A stretch of DNA of 64,000 nucleotides, taken from Marisa cornuarietis (taxonomy: Eukaryota; Mollusca; Gastropoda; Architaenioglossa; Ampullariidae). The stretch is from the NCBI GenBank assembly GCA_004794655.1, contig SMMW01000015.1, positions 124,001-188,000 of the forward strand. Reading direction: 5' to 3'. The notes under the pieces were generated by a model. That model did not search any database and had not been told where the DNA came from. It worked only from the letters and a program-made list of their open reading frames with translations. The translations under genes were made by a program, and so were the position numbers. Below, one piece after another: positions 38,101-50,100 of this stretch. Every line of letters begins with the position of its first letter. Within the stretch, counting starts at the first letter, position 1.

Positions 38101-41100
38101 ATGAGCACACTGTTGATTAGTTGCTGCAACAAGCCCTGAAGATCTTTGCCCAGTGTAACGTTTCAAGGCTCAAACCTTTTCTTTATATTATTTCATCATT
38201 AATACTATTCATTTTAGTAAGTGTCCAAAGGCCTGGGGAGGGGAACAGCGGCACGTTCCTGAATAGTCTCGTGAGCAGTGACATTGACCTGCGTATTACA
38301 TCACACCATGACGCAACTAAGAAATGGGAGATCTTTGGTCTGAAAAGAAAGATGAATTCTTACTAGAAGGCATCGTGGTGTGATGTAATAGTGGCCGCCA
38401 CGGCCTATCCACCACTAATTCACCAGTGAGTCTTTTAAATGTGCATTAACCCGCTGACTCCGTAGCGCCAGTTTACTGGCTTACCTGGTAGAGCGCGATG
38501 AGCTCTGCTCCACGATCGTGATTTTCTCTTTGCACGATTGTGGCCCTACTGGCAGAACACAATGAGCAACGATACCCTTACTATTGTGGCTCGTGCTCCA
38601 CGAGCCTGGCTCTGCAGTTTCACTATCGTCTTCAAAATCGTGAATTTTAAGCCCATGTTTCTGAACATAGAAATATTTTTATTCTGGTCTAAGCGGGTTA
38701 AAGACACTTCTTTTCCATGAGCACTACTCCTTAATACAGTCCACTCACCTGTTTTTTGTTCTCTCTCTCTCTCTCATTTTAATATTTCTTGATAAGTCTG
38801 TCGTGCCCATGTTGATTAGTTGATTTGTTCATCAGTTTTCATCATTTCTGTTATATTTCATCTTCATTGTTGCCCATCTTTCTGTTCTTTCATGTTTTAC
38901 AGATTAACCTAGTTCTTTGTATTGTGCTGAGTACATGTTCATATATGAGTGTAATCCTGTGCTATATGAATTGCATATTTTTAGTATTATTATAATAGTG
39001 GGAAATTGCGATATAAAATCTATTTAATAACATATCTATATCAGAGATTTAAAATTTTGCCTTTTTGGCATTTGTTTCTGTTTCTGAGTTATTTTAATGA
39101 GTTATTTTAAACTGATGATTAGATCATGTGTACAGTTTATTTATTTTTATAAACTGCTTAACTTTCGTTTTGGAGTTTTGTGCTTTACTAACTAGAAATA
39201 ACTGCTTAAAAATATTTATGTTTCTGAACTTGCAGCACATTGCGGAAAGGTATGCATGACTTAAAGGTTTGGCCACATGTTGTAGCTGACTCTCACATTC
39301 CATCCACTACACCAGGCCAGACAAAGGACACCTGTGATACTATGTCACGCCTAGCAAAGGTATAAATATTTTTTTACAGTCTGAAAAATTTTGTTCAGAA
39401 CACATCATTATGTATCTCATTAAGATAAACCAGAGTTTTTTTTACATAATTTCCTTTTCAGGAAAAAAGAGAAAGCATAGTTTGCTTTGACATCTTTGGT
39501 CTGCAGCAATGCATGTACCCGTACTAAGTTATGTTGATTATTATTTTTTGTCATGAGGTAATGTTTTTGCTTTTTGTAATAGTATTTTTTATGTGATCTC
39601 AGATGTTATTCTAAGTTATGGCCATGGGAGATTCCCACTAAATGTTGCTGAGGGCTGCATGACCATGTAGCTGCAGAAATACTGTAGCTAGCATGTATTT
39701 GAACACAAGGTGTGGTACTTATAAAATAATTGTTGGCATACTTTGCGCTGGCTTGAAACCAACCATCTAGAATTAATATAAACTACTGGATTGTTTTCAA
39801 ATTGACCAAGTCTTAGCCACCTAGCCAGCTCACAATTTTGCACCAGGAAATATATTGGTGAAGTGCACACAGCAGAGGTACTTTGACTTTTCCAAGAGAA
39901 CTAAGCAAGCCAAAAACAAAGCAAAAGTGACTGTGAATTCTGTTTAATTTTTCGTTAATGGAAAAAACCCACAAGATGTTTTAGACAGCCGTAGTCAATA
40001 AAGACTGGAAATCAGGCTGAAATCAGGGACCTTAAAACGTAAATCCCATGATGCTGGTGACTGTGAAAGTGCAAACAAGATGCAGAAGGGAGGAAAAGAT
40101 GTAACGGAGGTCATTTGTGATCAAAATCAACCACTCTGTTCATCTGATAGGCTTACGAGCTCCAAAGGAGAAGGGATTTGCCAGGAAGTGAAAGACACAC
40201 CTGACGTGAGACTTTCATCTACTTCTGCTCAAGATAATAGCGACAAAGAAAGTGTCAAACAAGGTGTGAAGTTCAGAGAAATAATCAGGACAGGAGCCTG
40301 CAAAGAAATTAAAACACAGCACAGACAGTTTGTACTGGATTGCGAGAACGGACGGGTAGCCAGTGTAGAAAACAAAGGAGAGGAGTGACATGGTCCCTTT
40401 TCGTGGCTCTAAGCACCAGACGTGCAGCGGAGTTCTGTACTTTCTGGAGTCTCTGAATGAGGGATGAGGGCAGCTGCCAGCAAGGAGTTGCAGTAGTCAA
40501 GTCGAGAAAGAGCAAACGCACAGACGAGAGTGTTGGTAGCGCGTGTAGGGAGAAAATGACGGATGACACTGATCTTACGGAGCTCAAAGTAGGCAGACTG
40601 ACAGACAGCTGCTACATGTCTATCGAGTGTCATGTCATCAGTGATTAATGATGAGGAAAGATGATTTGTCAATAAAAGAGAAGTTAAGATGCCTGTATGT
40701 GATGAATCATTAGTTTCTTGAGTTTGGACTGTATTCTGGTGTATATAATAATAAAGTTAATTTATATAGCACTTTATCTCACCATCAAAGGCTAGCTGAA
40801 AGCCCTTAACAATAAACACAGAATAATAATAGCACATACATGAACATAACATGCAAATGTTATGTCTATAGAATGGTATACAGGATGATGAAAGACGTAT
40901 TATATATACATGAGAAAAATCAGTGAAAACATGCTCATTTCATGGAGTGAGCCCCTCATTACATTTAATAATAATAATAATAGTGAAGATTTGTATAGCG
41001 CATATTCACACTCGTAGAGAGTAAGCTCTTAGCGCTTAAAACGGGGAAGAGACGTGGACTAAGTAGATACAGAACATAGGGGACAAAAGAAAACGACAGG

Positions 41101-44100
41101 ACTGACAAAAACAGATAACAAAAGGCATCAAGTAACAGGAACAGAGAAAAATAGTGATGGGTAAAGTAGCAAGAGGGAAGGGGGGTAAGGACTAGCATTG
41201 TAGACTAGGAGCAGTGCTCAAGGAAGAGGTGCGTTTTCAGTGCAGATTTGAAGGATTCAATTGTAGGAAGGTGGCGGATATGGAAAGGAAGAGAGTTCCA
41301 TTGTTTTGCAGCACAGTAGCCAAAAGTCCTGTGACCATATGTTGTTGTTCTGGTGACAGGAACAGTCAGAGTACGGTTGTCAGAGGAAGAGCGGAGTTGT
41401 CTGGCCGGAGAGTAAGGGATGAGAAGTTCAGAGAAATAGTCAGGACAGGAGCCTGCAAAGAAATTAAAACACAGCACAGACAGTTTGTACTGGATGCGAA
41501 AACGGACGGGTAGCCAGTGTAGGAAACGAAGGAGAGGAGTGACATGGTCCCGTTTTCTTGCTCTAAGTACCAGACGTGCAGCGGAGTTCTGTACTCTGGA
41601 GTTTCTGAATGAGGGATGAGGGGCAGCCTGCCAGCAAGGAGTTGCAGTAGTCAAGTCGTGAAAGAACAAACGCACAGACAAGAGTGTTGGTGGCACGTGT
41701 AGAGAGAAAGTGACGGATGGCACTGATCTTACGGAGCTCATAGTAGGCAGACTGACAGACAGCTGTAACATGTTTATCAAGGGTCATGTCTGCGGTGACA
41801 ATAAATCCCCGATTCCTAACAGATGACGTGAAGGTGATGTTGCTGTCGCCCACCTTGATGTGATTGGGGAGACTGACTAGTGAAGGTTGATGTCTTCTTC
41901 TATGGCACAAGAGGGCTTCCGTTTTATCATCATTTAGTTTAAGCTTGTTTTTTACCATCCAGCCCTTGACATCACTAATACAAGCTTCTAGAGAGCTAAT
42001 AGCAGAGTGAGACTCTGAGCCAGTGGAATAGAACAGTAAAGCTGCGTGTCATCTGCATAGGACTGATGAGACACCTGGTGAGACCGGATGCAAGATGAAA
42101 GTGATTTAGTATACAGGATGAACAGGACTGGGCCAAGTACTGAGCCTTGGGGAACGCCACAGAAAAGTGAAGCAGGGCGAGAAGTCTGACCATCGACTAC
42201 CACAGTCTGGGTCCTATCAGTGAGATAGGAGTTGAACCACGAGAGGACAGGTCCAGAGATCCCGTAGAGGGTGTGGAGTCTGTGAAGAAGCAGAGAGTGG
42301 TCTATAGTGTCAAATGCAGCAGACAGGTCCAGTAGGGTTAATGGAGAGACATCACCACTGTCAAGAGCAGATAATATATCTGTTGTTACTTTAATAAGAG
42401 TGGTCTCAGTGCTGTGGAAAGGTCTATATGCCGACTGAGCTTGTGGAAGAAGATGGTGGTCTTGTAAATAGGCCCAGAGCTGTGTCAAAACTATTTTCTC
42501 TATGATCTTAGAGAGAAAAGGCAAGTTGGAGACTGGGCGGTAGTTGTTTAGCACATTGACATCAAGCGTGGATTTCTTTAGAAGTGGCCTCACCACCGCA
42601 TTCTTGAACAGAGATGGGAAAACACCTGACGACAGGCTGACATTTACAATATTTGTGATGGCAGGAAGTAGAGTATCTAGGCACTCGAGCAGAAGGCTTG
42701 TGGGCATCGGATCTAACTCGCAGGTTGTTGCTTTAGCTTTTAGGATAACCGCTTTCACATCGGTCTCAGAGACTGGAGCCCTTTTTCCCCATTAAGAGGG
42801 TGCCTCTCTTTCAAATCCTGTAGTATCCTTTGTCATTTGAGAGCACTGAGGGTCGCCTGGTTTTGGATGACAAGGCTGTCTTAGACTGGTGGATGGAGTA
42901 CTGTGATAAGTTTTACAACTTGCTGCTGATGATGAACCTGAGTATCCTCCAGGACAATCAGGAAATGAAGGCAGAACTAGAGGATCTTCAAGTCCTGCAA
43001 GAAGAGGTTGAGAAGGCTATTCAGAGCCTAAGTGAAAGAAAGTCCCTCAGGGTGGATAACGCCCCAGTGGAATTGATCAAAGGTGGCAGGGAAGAGATAG
43101 TGAAGGCTCATACATTGTGTCAGTAAATCTGGGTAATCAAGTATTGGCCAGAATAGTGGATGTAGTCACTGGTCATACATGCCTAAGAAGGAAATTTGAG
43201 GCAGTGCCAGAACTATTAATAAGTTACTCAAGTAAGGTTATGGTGAAAGTGATCCAGAACTGCCTCACACCAGCAGCAGAGAAGCTGCAAGCTGAGGAAC
43301 AGGCTAGATTCCAGGCTGGCAAGAGCACTGTTGAGTTCTGATCTAAAAGCCCCTGTGACATGGCAAGGATCTCTACCATAACTTTATCAACTTCAAAAGG
43401 CTTTCAATAGAGTGTGGCACGAGGGGCTATGATACGTACTATTGACATTCAGTGGGGAGGAAGGTCTTGTACACACCATCAAGATGCTACATGACAACTC
43501 CGGGAGCTCATTACTCTTCAACAACCAAGTGGGTATGCTCTTTCCCATGATGGTGGGTGTATGCCAGAGATGCCCTTTGTCCCCAGTCTTGCTTAACATC
43601 TACCTGTAGAAAATCATGTGATATAATCCATGACCATCACACCTTTGTCCATTGGTGGGGGGGGGCTGCTCAGTAACCTCCACTCTGCTAATGACATTGA
43701 TCTGATGGCAGGCAGCAACAGTGAGTTACAGACCCTCACCGACAAACTTGCCACCAGTGTAAGAGCATACAGGATAGAGATCAGCATGGATAAAAGCAAA
43801 ATCATGGTAAATACCTAGCAAAACAGAGACCTGGATGATCGGGGTACAGCTGGAAGAGGTGCAGTCCTTCAATTACATGGGTGTGACCCTTCCCAAGGAT
43901 GGTAGCTGTGTGGCAGATGTATGTTTCAGGGTCATGGCAAAAACAGTGGTGATAGCAGAGGTAATTCTAGGCTGTGGCCTTGTGGGATTCCCGCAAAATT
44001 TCGCTGAGGGGCGCATAGTCTGAAAGTCAGCGCGACCATGTGCCCGCAAAAATACCGTGGCTGGCCCGCTTTTGAACACGCGATGCGGCACTTCAAAAAT

Positions 44101-47100
44101 AATTGTTGTCATTCTTCGCGCTGGTTTGAAACCGACCCACAAGAATCGATGCTAATGACTGGACAGTTTTCAAGCTGACGAGTTGTTATCCATCTGCAAC
44201 CTGCTCCAAATTTCGCGCCAGGAAGTAAATTGTTGATGCGCCCACAGCGAAAACATTTGGGACTGTTGGAACTGAAAATGTAGACAACGAAATAGACAAA
44301 TTGAGACAGAGATCGCACGTAAAATAACACGCATCCAGAGAACCTGTCAGTGTGAATGGCTGAAGAAATGGCCTTGGGTAATGAACGAGAAGGAAGACAT
44401 GAGATGTAAAGTGTGCCTAAAACAATAAGAATAACGCGTTTACAAGCCCCAAATGTGTTAAGTAATGAACGAGGACGCTGCAGAGACAATCAGACTTCCA
44501 ACCACAGGCACTCTTTGGAGGCTGAAATTCTTCAGAAAGATTTCAATTTTCAAACTATTTTCAATTCTAATTTATTTCTGTCCTCATGACCTTTTCGGAA
44601 CTTATGCTGGCGGTATTATATAACACTTAAAAATAACGTGTTGCGAACTTGATACAACATCACAGGACATACAAGCTATCAGGGTTGCTTTTGCGACAGT
44701 CTGTGCAAGAACATTAATGACAGGTTCCCAAAAGATGCAGGTGATGTTGCCTCTGGATTTTTGAGTTCTTTCCATGCGCCCCATCTTTTTCCTGTCTGCA
44801 GAAGACAGAACACCCTATGGAGATAAAGAATTAAATATCTTAACAGATTTTTTTGGAAAACCAGCACATAGGCAGCAAATGCAGTTAATCCTTGCTTGAC
44901 AAAGCAGCATGTTTAGAGGAATGGATTGTGGTCAAAGAAACTGTAACGCAGAATGCATATCGGAGAGATTCCACAAGCTGTTTAAACTGTTATTTGATTT
45001 TTACAGGGATTCATTTCCCTTTTATTCATTTTCTTGGAAAGCTGTGCCTCCTTATGCTATACCACAATGCAGGCTGTGAGAGGGGGCTTCGGCCATCAAA
45101 ACCTACTAAAGTCTTCTGGTAGAAGTTGCCTCGAGGAGAAACATTTAAACCCCTGCACTAATGAGACATGTGAAAAGTGTCTAAACATTAGCTCATAGCC
45201 CAATGAAATGGACACAAAGACTAATTGGTTTGCAAATTTAGGATTCTATGATCACACTAACGATGATAAAAGATAATTTATCGATATAGAAGAAACAGAT
45301 ATCTATGTGATTCATCTTCAATTTCTTGTGATTAATAAAGTATTTTGTTGTATACCAAATATTTATCGGAAAAAGCAGTGAAAATGTGTTTGTTTCGAGG
45401 GACCCCTTGTTTCATTTGAAAGGCCCCTTTTTTTTATTGAGAGGGCCCCAGGGCCCCTCGTTTTGAAATCCTAGAATTACCTCTGTGATAACCAGGCTCA
45501 ACAAAATTTGGGACAGCAGAAGTGTCAGCTTCTGCATCAGATTCAGGTTTTATGAGTCTCTTGTTGTGCCAGTCATGTTGTATGGCTGCAAGACATGGGC
45601 CTTACTCACAGAACAAAGTGACAGATCCAGGCATTTGAAATGATTTTTTTATACTGCCTTACTATGTTTGATGTCTATAAGCTTCAACTCTTACAGATCT
45701 AGCCCCACATTTCATTGACTTCTCCTATACTTTTTATCTACAGTGAAACTCAATCAGAGTGCTGCTCATGTGAAATTTTTAACTGTCTTGAAGTTGTGCT
45801 TCTGTACCAAAATGTGTGGTTCTTGGTATGGCTTAACAAGGGCAGGCTGGAGTGTGACTTTAGTTTTCATAGTACTAATGGTCAATCCAAAATTTTCTAA
45901 CAGGGAACAGAGGCAGTCAAACTGTATCTCATGATCTGTGTTAGCATTCAGAAATATTTTCAAAAACTTTCTCAACACAGTATTTTTTCTTCTTGATATT
46001 CATCAGTTTCCATATTAGTTTGTCCATCTTCCTCATCATCATCGTCATTTGCCATTTGCACTGGTTAAGGGAGGCTACTCAGTTCAGAAATTTGAAGCTA
46101 AAGGTTTGTGGTACTACATTGCATAATAATTTTTTTTTTTTTGGGGGGGAGGGGTCTTCAGAATTATTGATTTTAATAGGCTTGTAAATTAGTACCAGAT
46201 GTTTGCTCTTTCATATTCCACACAAAACACCATAAGATTTTGTCAGGGCTTTCCCACCTAGCATAACACTCAGATTGTATATTTAAGAACAGGAAAACAA
46301 GAACTTTAAAATAAACCTACCTGCAAACTATTCCACATGCGGAATGATTTTCCTATATCTTAGTCAGCAATACATCACCATGACCTAGACACAGACCAAA
46401 ATGCAAGGCAAGTAGGCAAAAGAACATTTACACCATATATCAAATGTGTTAAGGAGCAAGCAGGTAAAGATTTTGTCTGCTGTGGACAGTAGAGATGTCC
46501 TCTATGATTATCACACTTCTTTTTGTAGATGTGAACTATAATAGCATCCTTCAGTTTCTAAGGAACCATGCCTTCATTCTACATAAACTGGTTTGGGCTA
46601 ACCACTGAATCATGGCTGAGCCTCCTGGTTTGTACAGCTTGGGAGGAAGGGCATCTAATTTTGGAGCTTCATTCTGGACATCTGCTAGTGCTAAGGCTGT
46701 GCTGGCCTTATTCTACAAGTAAAGCTTCAAGGTTTTATTTGGTCGCCACTTGGGGCAAGTGGGTGATGACGTCATCATTAATAGAAGATAGGTCATTCAG
46801 GATTCTTGACTCATTTCATCAGGATGTGCTACTTCATAGTAAAGAGCTTGGTCTCATGAGCACTAAGAACCTTTGACAGACTTGAGTGCTTCATAAAACT
46901 ACTTTGTGTTTTGGTTGTCTGCATAGCCCAGAATTTCATCAGCCTTCATGCTGAGCCAGATGTTTTGTATCTTGTATAGTCTTTTTCTGCACCAAGCTGC
47001 CTTTTATGGATTGAGATAGGGGCATCTTGGTGTATGCAAAGGCGGCAATGCTTTTTTAAAGCAAGGCTTGAATTTGTTTATTGTCACATAACCAGTTTTG

Positions 47101-50100
47101 GTAATTGTGGGTGGCTGTGTCCCAGGTGTTCCAGAGTGACTGAGTGTACTGTATTCCAGAAGAGATTCCATTTCTTCTCAGTGTTATACTGTCCTCAGGG
47201 GGTGTTTTGTCCAGAACACAGGAGAATTCTGTTGCAGCTCTCGTCATCTTTACAGACATTTAGCCTCACTGCACATTTCTGTCCCAGGATTCTGCACTTG
47301 GAAAGGATGCAAAACATGAGTTTGTAAATGATGAGCCTATCGGCAGTCTAGCACTTGATGCCACAGATGGCCTTGGTGAAAAACACTCACAATGGAATCT
47401 TGATGTTAATGATGTAGGACAGTCATTCCTTCTTTTCTAGTTGGTCACATAAAAGCAGAGTCAATAAACAGGAATGTATTCCTTGCTGCTGTACAGATAC
47501 TTCTGTGTACTTTCAGACCTTTGCCTGTTGATAAAAAGTGAGAGAGAATTTGTGTGCATATGTGGAAGGTGGGGGGTAGAATAAGTGTAACATAATTTCA
47601 TACATCATTTCATGGCCAAAGCTTTGGATAATGTAATTGCTTGGCAGTGTGTGTGCAATGACAAGCAGTTATTTGGCAAAGCATATCACATTTAGCGATA
47701 AGAAGGGACAAACATCTTGTGCAAGAACTTTGATCACAAAATTTCTCCAGGTCCTGTTGCTGCATCATCATCATCATCATCATCTTCTTGAAGTCCTCCA
47801 CTATCTGTAGAGTGTGCATGCAGATTTGGCTGCCTACCATTTGATTCTGCACTTTGGAAAAATATGGAGAAATGCTAAGATATAACAATTGATCATTTGA
47901 AGATGTGAGTTATTCAGATAAAACTCTACAATTCATCATTCAAATGTCACTTATTTTTAAGTGTCAAATGAACAGTACTAAAGGAATACTATCAATTATC
48001 CACTAGTAAAAAATGTGAATAAATTTCTTTCAACCTTAACCTGTCTTTTTATTTATACACACTTTCATTTATTCTTATATTTTTTACTCTAAATCACTAT
48101 TCAGTGGATTAAAACAGCACCAAGAACTTGCCAGGATAAAAAATGCTCAAAGTCAAAGATAAAAAGACAGTATAGCAATTCTTATATTGTTTATACATTT
48201 GCTGCAACTATTTTGATTTGAACAAATAGATGTGTAGTTATGAACATAAATCATGGTCTACATAAGCGTATTGTACACAGTTACCTAAAATGAACTAAAA
48301 ATGAACTATCTTCTTCAATTATAATGTCTTCAAATGTGTTTGTGGTATCCAGCCACTACTTGCTTTGGATGAAGTTTTTTTTAACAGCGTGTTCTCTTCC
48401 ATTTAGCTGTTTTGCTTTCTGATTATTCTCACGAAGCACTCTTCACTTGGCTTGTTATGCTGTTTTGTAAACTGAACAGCAGCATTGTCTTTTCTCATTT
48501 GCAGTTTCAATTAACTGCTTATTTCTGCTACTTGATTGCTATTTCTTTCGAAAGCCCCCATGGGCCCGGCTTCTCGTGCCGGGGGTGAACACCCAGCCTC
48601 TCTCTGGCTGGGTGACCAAGCTGGCCCACCCCTTTCCCTTAGGCTTTTCTCTTTTCTCCCTCACTGGCCCTTTCACCTTTATTCCTTTTCTAAACAAACA
48701 TCTCTCTATCACACTGCAGTTTTGTCTTCTCTATCTTCTGCCTACACTGGCCTTTCCCTGTCTCTTCTCCAATCATGCCTTTCTTTTAATGCAGCTCTTT
48801 TCTCTGTGGCCTCCTTTAGGCCCCCTGCGTTTGCCATGCAGGGCGACCCGTGTCGGGGGAGGATGGGATCCTGGAGGTTGAGGTCCCTGATGGGCTGCGG
48901 CCCATCATACCAACACACCTCTTTGGCCCGGACTTCTCCTAGATGGGAGGTTGGTGTGGCCCACACCAATCAATCGGCTGGTTGTGTATTGCCCTAGCTT
49001 TGCTAGAAGGCTGCGGCTGGGGGAAATCTGGTCTACACACTATAGGCCAGAGTATATTCCTTATATATCCCTGGTGCGACCCTGCTGGAAATGCCTTAAG
49101 TGGTACCGCTCGGTTGCATCCCCTTGTTGGACTCCGTGGTGTTAAACAGGCAAGGAAACTTGCATGGCAAAGGAATATGTCCTCATTGTCCTCCCGTACC
49201 ACTTCCCAGGCGGTGTGGGCGGCCATTAGGAAAATAAAGGGAAGGTTTCAGGCTGGCTCAATAGGCCACCTGCGGGTTGGAAACTCTGTTCTCACAGAAC
49301 CATGGGATGTTGCCAATTCGGTGGCATCCAACATTGCCCAAAACTCCTCCTCTTCAAATTACTCTCCTGATTTTCAGCGTATGAAATTTTTTCAGGAATC
49401 TCTTCCCTGTGACTTTTCCTCAGATAACTCAGAACAGTATAATCTACCTTTCTCTCTTAACGAACTGCAGCAGGCCCTTCAAAAGTGCAAGGACTCTGCA
49501 CCTGGCCTAGACAACATTCCATATCAGCTGCTGACTCATCTTCCACAAGCCTCTCTAACTCTTCTTTTAAACATCTTTAACTTTATCTGGGTGTCCGGCT
49601 GTTTTCCTCCTTCGTGGAGAGAGGCAGTCGTGGTGCCTATCCCAAAACCACGAAAGGATCCTTCTGATCCCAACTCTTACCAGCCCATTTCTCTCACTAG
49701 TTGTCTATGCAAAACCTTAGAACGAATGGTGAATGCCCGGCTCACCTGGCAATTGGAATCTCGTGGTCTCCTCTCCAACCTGCAGTGTGGCTTTAGACAA
49801 TACCGCAGTACCCTACACCATCTGGTCCGTTTTGAAACTTTTGTTAGGGATGTGTTTGTCAACAAGGAACACGTCTTAGGAGTTTTCTTGACTTGGAGAA
49901 GGCGTACGACACTACCTGGAAGCAAGGTATTCTGTTAGACCTTCACGCCCTTGGCTTCCGGGGTCGTATGCCTCTCTTCATTAAAAACTTTCTCTCTCAA
50001 CGGCTTTTTCAAGTTCGTGTGGGATCTAACCTTTCTGATCCTCAGGAACAGGAAATGGGCGTCCCACAGGGCAGCATACTATCACCTCCCCTTTTTAACA

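Noticed and set aside
48536..48997. A 153-codon open frame as a protein gene
   Set aside because: It overlaps the TSD and GC-rich leader of the Nimb LINE and shows no domain.
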